Part shown: in pieces, positions 11,720 through 21,361 of the stretch | Numbering within the stretch: the stretch's first letter is position 1 | Layout: each line of letters starts with the position of its first letter | Source: Anagrus nilaparvatae | Taxonomy: Eukaryota > Arthropoda > Insecta > Hymenoptera > Mymaridae | Direction: 5' to 3' | Assembly (NCBI GenBank): GCA_022575985.1 | Contig: JAKSXM010000228.1 | Coordinates: forward strand, 868,001 to 932,000 | Length of the DNA: 64,000 bases | The notes under the pieces: model-generated | Told to the model about the DNA's origin: nothing | The model's database searches: none | Seen by the model: the letters and a program-made list of their open reading frames with translations, nothing else | Translations under genes and position numbers: made by a program

Positions 11720-13510
11720 CTTCTACTAGAAAGAAACAATCACTTCATTACAAAACCAACAGCCATTACAGCCAACAAAACCAAGTTAAAAATGCATAAA
11801 TAACACGAATCGATGTTTTCTGCTCATCTATAACAAATACGTGAGGTCTAAAAATACTTCATTTTCCATACTCACTACAAAGTGTCAGATTCTTCAATAG
11901 TATAAAATACAAGATGATATGTAAAATATAATAAAGTGCGATGATGAAACAAGCATGTGTAAAAAGTCAAGTTAAATGAAATTTACTGATCTGTAATTTA
12001 GTTTCATATTTCATATTTTATTTGTATCATAAATAAGTTCATTGATACCAAATATTTTTATAATATAGCAATTCGTATTCACCTATCATCACTTTTGTTA
12101 TTTACACATAAATTAAGTTTTTTATCAAAAAATTTTTATCTAAATATGTTTTTTTTCATAATTTAAGAGAATTCTTCGTCTTCAACAAAAAATATCTGAT
12201 TAAATATTTTTTGTACTTGTTTACATGTGTGTTTGTTAATCTGTCATATTTTAGATCTTTTGACATTATTTATTTAAAATTCACAGCACTTGCAGAAAAT
12301 ATATAAATTTAATAAAGTAAATTCTAGTAATTTATTTTTGGAGATGCAAGTTATCCTGACACCCCATTAAATTTACTTATTAATTAGAAAAAAAAAAATC
12401 TAAATTACATAATAAAAAACCAGATCCCACAATCTACATTAATAATCAGTAAAAGAATGTAAAATATTTAGTAATCATAATAAATATTAATCTTCTTTTC
12501 TTCCCCCATTTAATAAATGTTTTAGTTTTTCCTTATCAATGCATTGAAATCTCTTGAGTCTTCACATGACATTACACTGCAGAAGAAAAAAATATTTTCC
12601 TTCTCATATATAAATGATAGGTTATATATAAGAAAATGCACGTGTGGATCGTTTAATATATTCTTGATATTAAAAAAATATCACATCAGTAATTTGTAAG
12701 ATACTCCGAGTTGTAATAATCTTTTTTAACAGAGTCGGCAGCTCTTCTATTTTTTAATAATAATATATAAAGTCAAGGAGTTATCTTTTGATAATGATAA
12801 TTTTTTTTAATATATAGAAAAAATTTATAATACCAAGAGAAATAAACCAATGTTAGTGTGCGGGTGATCGATCGCTACTGGCAATATACTAGTTTGACGA
12901 GTAGATAATAATATGATACGGTATGACCACAACATTTTTTAATATAAGAAAAATTTGCAATTTGAAACTTGTGGAAGCTTTTAATATTATAAATTTTTTT
13001 ACTCTTTACGTTTGATTGCCCAATAAGATGATTTTTCTCACCTATAAAGAAAAATATTAAGTTTGTGGGCGTTGTATATGCGTGCGAAACAACAAAATTA
13101 GCTGATGATACATATAAGGGCTTCGATTATCGATAGATCTTTGCGGCACTCGTAGCCGCATAATATCACCTTTTTTTTTTTATTCTATTTTTTTGCAGCT
13201 GATATTGTTTTTATTTTCTTTCTCACTCTTTATTATTATAATATAAAGTAGTTAATATACACGAATCTCTCGTCAGCTTAAAACGAATTGAGGTAAAAAG
13301 GAAAATACCCTGGGGCTTCGATATTTTTTTTTTCTCTAGCGTGTCTTTTGATTTTTCAACGACCTCAATTTAATAAATACGATTTTATTATTGTTATTGT
13401 TTTTTCTTTTATGTCATGATATCACTTTTCTTAGCTTGCGAGAATTCTATCAATTATGTTTATTGTATTTTTTTATGATTGAGAATAAATTAAATAACAA
13501 GATAAATTTT
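11720..13510. other. Non-coding stretch with a GC-raised island and a DRE-like site
   Basis: AT-rich throughout except about 13060-13170, where GC rises (GTGGGCGTTG, GCGGCACTCGTAGCCGC). The octamer TATCGATA at 13128-13135 matches the core bound by insect DREF at promoters. No start codon with a long frame follows. It is a candidate cis-regulatory patch only. Confidence 0.4.
13128..13135. promoter_or_regulatory. DRE-like octamer TATCGATA
   Basis: Exact match to the core of the insect DNA-replication-related element. An 8-mer in 64 kb can occur by chance. Its placement in a GC-raised patch is the only extra support. Confidence 0.25.
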
Positions 13511-13627
13511 GGTTCCTCATAGAGGAACCATTGTGTTAGGTCAAATTTTGTTTTCTGATTTTTTGGCATATAAGCACGTTTTGGGACCCCAGGAAGCTAA
13601 AAAATCGGTTTTTAAAAAAAGTCTGTA

Positions 13628-13685
<58 letters not shown>

Positions 13686-14957
13686 TATGTATGTAATCGC
13701 TGATATTTCACAAACATTATGGAATTAAGACCTAATTTTTTTTTCAAAAATTTTTTCACCAAAAAAGCTCGAGGTACTTTTTTTTTTTTTAATTTGGATG
13801 TAATACCTCATTTATTTCCATGAAAGTACTTATATTTGAAAGTATGGTTTTCAAATGATATCTCGAATCGGATACTTAATTTTCTGAAAATTTTTTTCCT
13901 AAAATTTTTTTCACAAAAAAATACAAAAAATACCAATTTTTTTTTTTCTTTTTGGACGTAGTACCTAATTTATTTCCATGGAAGTACTAGTTTTAGAAAT
14001 ATCGTTTATAGTAATTTTTTGGACCTAATACTTAATTTTTTTTAAATTTTTTTCTCAAAATTTTTGTCCCCAAAAAATACAAAAAACGCCAAAATTTTTT
14101 TTATTTTAGGACGTAATACTTAATTTTTTCCTATGAAAGTACGAATATCTAGAATTATCGTTTGTAAAGGATTTCTCCATCTGATACTTAATTTTTCGAA
14201 ATTTTTTTTTTTTTCATTTTTTACATAAAATAATTAAAAAAATACCATAATTTTTTTTCTTTTTGGACGTAGTACCTCATTTTTTCCCATGAAAGTACTG
14301 ATATCTAGAGTATCGTTTTTACTCGATATCTCGAATCTTATAATTTATTTATTAAAAATTTTTTTCTCAAAATTTTTTTCACCAAAAAATACAAAAAATA
14401 CCAATTTTTTTTTTCTTTATGGACGCAGTACTTAATTTATTTCTGTGGAAGTACTAGTTTTAGAGATATCATTCATAGTAATTTTTTTGACCTGATTCTT
14501 AATTTTTTTAAAATTTTTTTCTCAAATTTTTTGTCGTCAAAAAATACAAAAAACGCCAAATTTTTTTTTATTTTAGGACGTAATACTTAATTTTTTCCTA
14601 TGAAGGTACGAATATCTAGAATTATCGTTTGTAAAGGATTTCTCCATCTGATATGTAATTTTTCTAAATTTTTTTTTCTAAATTTTTTACATAAAATAAT
14701 TAAAAAAATACCATAATTTTGCAATATTTTTTTGTGTGTGTAATATTTCATTTAATTCCATGAAAGTACTATCTTGAATAATTATTATCCAATGAATTAC
14801 GTTAGATTTTATTTTGAAAAAAATAGATTTAGTTGAATTCAATACATAAATTTTCTTTGAACTTTTAAAAGTTAATAAAAATGAATGTATGATTGCATGG
14901 TTGTAATCGGTGATATCTGTGGCATATTGAAGTATTTAGCTCATTGTTTGAGGAACC
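13511..14957. repeat. 1.45 kb element with three-part higher-order tandem repeat
   Basis: It opens with the perfect palindrome GGTTCCTCATAGAGGAACC (13511-13529) and closes with GAGGAACC (14950-14957), inverse to the opening GGTTCCTC. A (GT)n tract follows the left end. Seven monomers of about 155 bp then run to 14760, each centred on GGACGTAGTACCT and CATGAAAGTAC. Monomers start near 13796, 13954, 14109, 14265, 14421, 14576 and 14735. They alternate as A-B-C-A-B-C-A: matching types are about 467-470 bp apart and more alike than neighbours. This is a higher-order repeat inside what looks like a mobile or satellite-derived unit. The two frames at 13509-13762 are translations of the GT tract. 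Confidence 0.75.
13627..13681. repeat. (GT)n microsatellite
   Basis: About 25 GT units with one interruption, inside the 13511-14957 element. Confidence 0.95.
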
Positions 14958-15072
14958 TTAGTGCCAGCTAGTTGGCAGGGTATTTTTTTTATTTAATGTT
15001 GAAAATATGACGTGAGATTGACATTTATATAGAATAATTTGTTTTAAGTTATTTATTTAATTTTGTATTTTT
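14958..15072. other. Short AT-rich spacer
   Basis: Nothing recognised between the tandem element and bipartite copy 5. Confidence 0.5.
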
Positions 15073-15074
15073 TT

Positions 15075-15111
15075 TTCTCGAAAGTGAAATGCACTTTTGA
15101 TACTATATATT
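15075..15111 (+). promoter_or_regulatory. Bipartite element copy 5
   Basis: On the plus strand: CTCGAAAGTGAAATG, 12 bp, TATATA (15104-15109). It matches the consensus exactly. About 135 bp past the TATA lies AATCTTTTTTGG; copy 6 has a similar TTATCTTTTTTGA at a similar distance, a possible Pol III-type stop. Confidence 0.65.
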
Positions 15112-15540
15112 TAGGATTCTTGTGAGTGAAATTTTGTCTATTATTTAACTTGATACATTTAATTTATATTATCAATTTTGTACATTACTACAACTACTTT
15201 GAATGTCAATGGAATAAGCTATTATTTAAATACTTGAATTAATCTTTTTTGGTTGAAATCTATTTTTCCTGGCGGTTTGCATCAACGAATAAGAATGTCT
15301 TTTCGTCTTTTATTATTCGAAATAAATTGATTATAATTACTCACCAAAAAATATCAATAATACAAGAAGTGCAAAATTAGCACAACGAAAATAATTTAAT
15401 TCAATGAATTCACATTAATTTGATAATAATACATTTTTAAACGAGTTTTAGAAAAATTTACTTTGGCTAATGCGGCGGATTATAGAACTGTAGTCGCATT
15501 TAGTACAATAAACATTTCTAACACGAGTTTCAGAATGTTT
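15110..15540. other. Unit downstream of copy 5
   Basis: Shares patches with the region after copy 6: AATTTTGTCT about 25 bp past the TATA box, then TTACTAC/TTACTAT, GGAAT and AATTATCTTTTTTG-like sequence. No open frame. It could be a diverged non-coding transcript unit duplicated with its promoter. Confidence 0.35.
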
Positions 15541-15615
15541 TTTCTCTATTTAGGGCAATAATGACGGCCTCTCAAAATTGGAATGTAGTCATTATTGCCT
15601 ACTCGTATAGAGAAA
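15541..15615. ncRNA. Conserved hairpin, copy 1
   Basis: A 12-bp perfect stem, GGCAATAATGAC (15554-15565) with GTCATTATTGCC (15588-15599), encloses a 22-nt loop beginning GGCCTCTCAAA. An outer stem TTTCTCTAT (15541-15549) with ATAGAGAAA (15607-15615) extends it to 75 nt. A second copy at 51771-51850 keeps the loop and the stem, with a C-G pair replaced by T-A and a different but still self-pairing outer stem. About 50 bp of the left flank is also shared. It lies 70-140 bp from bipartite copy 6. It may be a structured RNA, a precursor-like hairpin, or the end of a mobile element. Strand is undecided. Confidence 0.45.
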
Positions 15616-15684
15616 CAAATATGCATACACGCTTTATATGATATAAAGAATTATTTAAGTTATCTTGTATGATTTTGTATTTTT

Positions 15685-15721
15685 CTCTCGAAAGTGAAAT
15701 GTACTTTTAATACTATATATA
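15685..15721 (+). promoter_or_regulatory. Bipartite element copy 6
   Basis: On the plus strand: CTCGAAAGTGAAATG, 12 bp, TATATA (15714-15719). The whole element is nearly identical to copy 5 about 610 bp away (GAAATG(C/T)ACTTTT, then ATACTATATAT), so the two are a recent-looking duplication relative to the others. Confidence 0.65.
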
Positions 15722-16762
15722 TAGGTTTCTCGATAGTCTAATTTTGTCTTTGTTACATCATATTTTATATTTATAATAAATACTCTTTTTAGATTACTAT
15801 TTGTTGGAATGGATCATAATGTTACTCAAATTCTTAAATTATCTTTTTTGATTAGTTTGATTGTCTTCAATAGTTGACTTTGCGAATTCATGCATTTAAA
15901 TACAAGAACAAAAAAAAATTGAAATATATATTTATATTTTTCCAAGTATGCATTAAAATAAAAAAATTTAAACACACACCAACAAACAAAACACTTACAT
16001 AAATTAAAATATATATGGCGATTTGCTTATATAGCATAAAATAATAACCGCAAAGTTTTTTACCGCAACAAATGAAACATTACACTTATAGTTGACACTT
16101 ATATATAAATATGCAATTTTAAACTTTTATTATTACTTTTTATATATTTATTTCAAATTGTACTTAAAAAACGTGAACTATATTACTTGCACAATATTAT
16201 TATTTGAAGAAAAAAAAAATTACAATATTTGTTTTTTTATATAAAAAAATTACATATATATCAATATAAATATAAAATCAGGCGTTTTGCGGTATTTAGC
16301 ATAGACAATTGTTCAACATTGAAGGGCCCTCTTTGTTCTCTTAAGGGCAATGATATTTTATTATTATTATTATTATTATTATTGTTTTTTTATGTTTATA
16401 AAAGAGTATAAATATACGACACAACGACAAAGACGATCAGGTAGTACCGATTGTAAGGATCCGGTCGTGAGCCAGAAAAAAAAAGTCCATAATAATATAC
16501 AAAGTTCTATTACTTTTTCAAAACCGGATGCTTTAAAAAAGTTTGTTCTTTTTTGTCGTTTGGTTAGTTTTTATTGTTTATTATTTATTTTTTTTATTTT
16601 TTTGGATACAGGCAGGCATTTTTATTGCATAAATGAGAAATTATTGTCTTGTTACTTGGGTCAAGGTTGGGTTGATGTTATATGATATTTTTTTAATGAT
16701 TAATTTTTGCATTATTATTTATTCAATTTAATTAATAATTTTGTTTTTCTTTTCTGTTTTAG
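15722..16762. other. AT-rich stretch with a GC-raised patch
   Basis: No gene supported. A (TTA)n run at 16359-16382 creates the longest open frame of the window (16350-16685, Tyr-rich), which I reject as coding. About 16280-16470 is less AT-rich, with a GGGCCC site near 16324 and a GGATCCGGTCGTGAGCC patch. It ends in the polypyrimidine tract of the splice signal at 16761. Confidence 0.4.
16359..16382. repeat. (TTA)n microsatellite
   Basis: Eight TTA units. Confidence 0.9.
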
Positions 16763-16817
16763 GTAAGTTAAAACAACTCTTCATAACATTGAATATTTCT
16801 AAGTCAAAATGTGTTTG
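16763..16817 (+). other. Candidate recursive splice site with RS-exon, or 55-nt exon
   Basis: A T-rich tract with C interruptions (16741-16760) ends in TTTTAG at 16762 and is followed at once by GTAAGT (16763-16768). A second perfect donor, TTG|GTAAGT, starts at 16818. An AG directly joined to GTAAGT is the ratchet-point signature known from long introns of Drosophila and vertebrate genes. There a short RS-exon with its own downstream donor helps define the site. Read as a normal exon, one frame is open across all 55 nt (KLKQLFITLNIS...). It also contains CAAAATG with a good insect start context at 16809, giving only Met-Cys-Leu before the donor. The sequence shows the sites; recursive use is inference. 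It would place the host gene on the plus strand. Confidence 0.45.
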
Positions 16818-19118
16818 GTAAGTTACAAAATATTTTTTAAATTGTATGCAGTTTTATTCATGAAACCAAGAAAATTTTGTAACAAATAAAATTTATTATT
16901 ATTATTATGAGTATTGAACAATTGAGTTGTGATTTATATGCATGATGAAATAATATGTAAAACGAATAATTTTTAAAAAATTTTTTAGATGTGAGAATAA
17001 AAAAAAAATTTTCAATTGTAAATGAATTATTTATGTTGCATACATGATGTTATAATAATAATACACTGTAATAATTTTTTATTTTAATAAAAAAAAAAAA
17101 TTTTTTTTGCATGCAATTATGAGTTTAATTATAATGTGTAATACTTTTTTTTTTGTGAAATTTAGGTATTACACAATAAAAAAAATGTTTAAAACATTGA
17201 ACTTGTAAAGAAGGCGTGTAAAAAATGTTTCTTTTTTTAGTAACATGACAAAAAAAAAATAATAATAATGCTTGTGTATGCATTAATGACAATATTGTTT
17301 CGAATCTCAGAAAGATGAAGAAGTTTTCTACGTAAATTATCGGCTTTTGTTTTCGTGGCATGCTTTTAAAATTTCTCTTCTTTTTTTTTAAAACAAAAAA
17401 GCACGAACTAAAAATTATGTGTATAAATAAGAAGGATAAATATGGTTATATGGGCTTTTTTTGTAAGTTTGGTACTTATTTGGGTGCTGGAAATTTACAG
17501 ATCTTAAGAAAATGTGTGGGTTTAAGTTTGGATGATGTGCTTTTTAATTTTAAATGGTCTTTTGATTAGGTGTCTAATTAGTTAAGATTAGTTAAAAATT
17601 TTTGGCTGCATAATGATTTAGACCAATTCTAATTAGCACCATGGTTAATTTAGAAATATTTAAAATAAAAATTGGACATTATTTCATGAGTATTAAAATC
17701 ATTAAAAGTAACCCGATAATTATTCGCCTGATGCTAAGAAAGAACTTTGGGTTAAACATAAATATGGGCCATGAGTACTTTTATGCTCAAACAGTACCTA
17801 AAGTTATCATAAATTTAAAAATTTGAATTAATAAAAACTAAAAATTAAAATCTGCACTGTTGCAAATTTACGTAAAACAACCCATATATAAATACATACG
17901 TAAGTCTTAAACTGTTAATTTACTGTTTTGCCGAAAAAGTGTCAGATGCACTTGATATTTTTTTAGTTCATTTATTATATCCATAAGACTTAAGTTAGTC
18001 ATTCACAACCCACATTTCCTTCATAAATATGACCTCGTACTTTTATTTTAAAAGACACATTTTTAAATATTGTTTTTCTTTTCCATTTCGGTTACAAGCC
18101 CAAAAAAGAGAAGATACAAGCACAAAATAAACAGAAGAAACGACCTTTCACTTGTTTCATTTGTTATGTCTATAAAAACACAATATTTTTTTTGTTAAAT
18201 GTTCATTTAAAAAAAAAAAAAAGAGTTTGCAACAGGTTAATGAATAACGTTTGCTATTATAAAAATTTACTCACCCGTTTGTTTATAATTTTTTTCTATC
18301 TTAAAGAAGTATAATTTTAAAATTGAAGTTCTACTATGACGTAAGTTTAGCAAAAAAATCTCAGTAGCAAAAAAAAAAAAAAAGAAAAAAAATTGTAAAT
18401 AAAGTTCTTTTATAGATATAATTCACATACGTAGGTGCGAGTCGTTTTTTTAGATCGTTTTTCTATATCGTCGTTTTTCGAGTGCATACCTGTAATATCA
18501 TTTATGTTATATATGTATATGTGTGTAAAGCTGAAAGCTTGCTATTCCTGTATATTATTATGCGAACTATAGTGCAAGGAAGAAGGAACGACATCAAATA
18601 TATATACCTGTATCTGCTCTCATCGCGCAACGCTTGGGGCCAATGACACCTGAGAAGAGACCTCGTAACTCATAGTGTTCATAAGTATGTACTTATACTA
18701 GGCAACATTTTTTTATTAAAAAAAAAAAAAAAACATGCTGGATTCTCAAGAACCTGGAAATGGATTGTTGATTTTTTTTTTTTTATTCTCGTTTTGTTTT
18801 TTATCTTTTTTCGTTCAATTTTTTTTTTTATTTCACAGATATATTTATCTCAGAGAGTCAGTGAGATGATGTATATACTTGATTATTGTAAGCGTGGGTT
18901 TGAGTTTAAAAAAATAAATAATAAACTTGAATAATTAATAATGTTCAAGAAAGTAATAAACTTTTTATTTTTTTTTTATTTTTGGATTAAGTACTAATAA
19001 TATTAGTAATTTATCAACTAAATTAAATAATAATCAAATTCATTTATTTTAATAATATTTATTAATGAAATTCTTGGTTTGGAATTTTTTAGATGATATC
19101 TGTGACTAATATTACGTA
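16818..19118. other. AT-rich non-coding stretch
   Basis: No gene supported. About 18420-18690 is less AT-rich (CATCGCGCAACGCTTGGGGCC), without splice signals I trust. Open frames at 17125-17361, 17360-17569 and 17641-17826 are lysine, isoleucine and phenylalanine rich with no recognisable domain. Confidence 0.45.
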
Positions 19119-19187
19119 ATATTTTTGGTTCTGAAAATTTTTTGGCAAAAAGCATTTTTTTTCTAAATTACTTGCAATTATTGTACT
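19119..19187 (+). repeat. 69-bp direct repeat, copy 1
   Basis: Identical at all 69 positions to 19679-19747. Contains GGTTCTGAAAA and TTGGCAAAAAGC. The perfect match in otherwise diverged DNA implies a recent duplication. Confidence 0.85.
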
Positions 19188-19545
19188 TACTGATAAACAT
19201 TTTGGTGTAGCTTAGTTATAAATAGTAATTTTTTGTATGAAAGAATACCGTCATCAAAAGGTATATTTAGATTATTTAATGATTGTGTGACAGATTTGAA
19301 GATTTTTATAAAAATACGATTAAGTAACGAATTACAAATTTGTTAATTTTCGTAATATATACTAATCCAAAGAAATTATTGAATTAATAAAGTTTCTTAT
19401 ATTACTAATTTAAACTATGAAAATTGCAAAAGCTTGCTGCTTGAAACTATAGTTAGGGCATCTACAGATCTTAAATTGAGATTCATATTGTAATTCTTTA
19501 GTTAAATAAGTATTTTAGTATGGTATTTAATATACATAATAATAA

Positions 19546-19680
19546 TCTTTTTAATTTCAATAACTTAAAAAAAGTTCAGAGTTTTATAGTTTTGATGATA
19601 TAACTCATTGATTAGCAAGCAATTAACTAATATTAAATATTTTTTCAGCAACAATTAGCATTTATTATTACCATTCAAAT
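19546..19680. repeat. Inverted repeat, left arm
   Basis: Pairs with 20249-20386 over about 135 bp with few differences. The loop of about 570 bp holds the second 69-bp direct repeat and bipartite copy 7. Shared words include GCTTGCTAATCAATGAG and its inverse. Confidence 0.8.
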
Positions 19681-19747
19681 ATTTTTGGTTCTGAAAATTT
19701 TTTGGCAAAAAGCATTTTTTTTCTAAATTACTTGCAATTATTGTACT
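19679..19747 (+). repeat. 69-bp direct repeat, copy 2
   Basis: Identical to 19119-19187. It abuts the inner end of the left inverted-repeat arm, so its arrival may be tied to formation of the inverted repeat. Confidence 0.85.
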
Positions 19748-20142
19748 ATTGAAGTTTTTAAAAGAAAAAAAATTATTATTTATTAATTTTTGATGGTGCA
19801 CAAATTTTGAAACCGTGCAGAATTACCGGACCCTCCTGTATTAGAAATCTTTTTAGAAATCCTCGAAACACCTAGGTTAGTTACAGGAACACAGTTTCAG
19901 AGCCAAAAATTATTTGAAATTCATAATTCTTATATTGTAAGAGAACACCTCACTCTCTGGAGCTTTTAAAATAAATTACATGTTAGATTAATTGCAATTA
20001 ATCTTAATAACAATTAATTGACATGTCAACCCACAGAAGACACACCACACATTCTGAAAAATTGTTTAAGTGAAATTTATTATAAATTATTGACAATAGA
20101 ATTAATAATATTAATATATATTTTGATATCGCATCGATGACT

Positions 20143-20180
20143 TATATACCTTTATAAAATCATTTCGCTTGCGAGAAAAT
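20143..20180 (-). promoter_or_regulatory. Bipartite element copy 7
   Basis: On the minus strand: CTCGCAAGCGAAATG, 12 bp, TATATAAG. Beyond the TATA the words CATCGATGCGATAT resemble CCGATGTGATAT after copy 8, so copies 7 and 8 come from one longer repeat unit. Confidence 0.65.
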
Positions 20181-20248
20181 GTTTACTAAAAATATTTAGC
20201 AATTTATTCAAAATTATTATATAAATAACATGAGCTCAAATTTAAACA

Positions 20249-20386
20249 ATATTTGAATGGTAATAATAAATGCTAATTGTTGCTAAAAAAAATATTTAAT
20301 ATTAGTTAATTGCTTGCTAATCAATGAGTTATATCATCAAAACTATAAAACTTTTAACTTTTTTTTTAATTATTGAAATTAAAAGA
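20249..20386. repeat. Inverted repeat, right arm
   Basis: Inverse partner of 19546-19680. Its AATGAGTTATAT...AAAACT...ATAAAA part is also seen in direct orientation at about 24075-24115, next to bipartite copy 8. Confidence 0.8.
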
Positions 20387-21361
20387 TTACATTATGGTAG
20401 TTCTGTAAAATATATACCTACTATTATATTTTATTTTTAAAATTTTAATATTGACTTGAATATTCAGAATATTGAAGTATGGTTTTTACAATAATATCAT
20501 ACTTACTCGTATACTTATAAATGAAATTCTTCGTCTAAAGATTCTAAATTTATTCTTGATCTTGGAGTTTATATCGAGTTTAAACATATTTTGGTGGAGA
20601 AATAAATTAACAAAAAATTAAAAAAAAAAAAATATTATTTTACGATGAAAATCAAGCGAGTAATGCATGATTAAAGTTCAGAAACAGGCTTTTTTCAATA
20701 AAATTTCAATCTTTTTTAAGACGAATTTGAGCAAAATCTTAAATTGACGATAACTTGGCTAAATTTCATTGTAAAAAGAAAAGTTTTTTTTTCTTCTGGA
20801 GTGGTTTTTCCCTGGCAATCAGATTTTTTTATCTATTTTTTTAAATTTTATTTACCTAAAAAGTTATTTTAAAAATTTGGGGTAGCTCAGATACGAAAAA
20901 CACGGTTTTTGACATAAAAGTGAAAAAATCTTTTTGGCACCTATCGCCGATTTCTTGTTCATGATTTTTTTCGGTTTTTTGAAGGTTCAAACTAACTGAA
21001 AACACGGGTCATATCAATGTGCCCTCAAAAAAAAAATTACGATTCCAGGCTCAAATTAAGTAGCACTTTTAAAATAATTGCTCATCTACATATATAAATA
21101 TTTTGGCTTTAATTTAGTAGCAAATATTTTGTGATTAAATATTGTATAGTTCAGATATTTTTTACTAATTAATAAAATTAGCTTTCTTATGAATTCTTCA
21201 TAAAAGACTAAGGTTACTTTGATCAGGAAATTTTGATATTCTTTTAAGCTTTTAACTTGCAAAATTCCTTGTAAATTATTAACCAAAATTATGATACCTG
21301 CATGTGATTATAATTTACTTTAATTCTTAATATTTTAGTATAGTTATAAACATAAAACCAC
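20387..21361. other. Non-coding stretch before the large palindrome
   Basis: No gene supported. From about 20640 to 21060 the sequence resembles the texture of the palindrome arms (TTTTGAAATTT-like words, TCGCCGATTTC), so it may be older debris of the same element. I could not align it. Confidence 0.35.

Noticed and set aside
16350..16685. 111-codon open frame, longest in the window
   Set aside because: Starts in a TTA microsatellite (poly-Tyr), overlaps another frame, and has no domain or codon bias.
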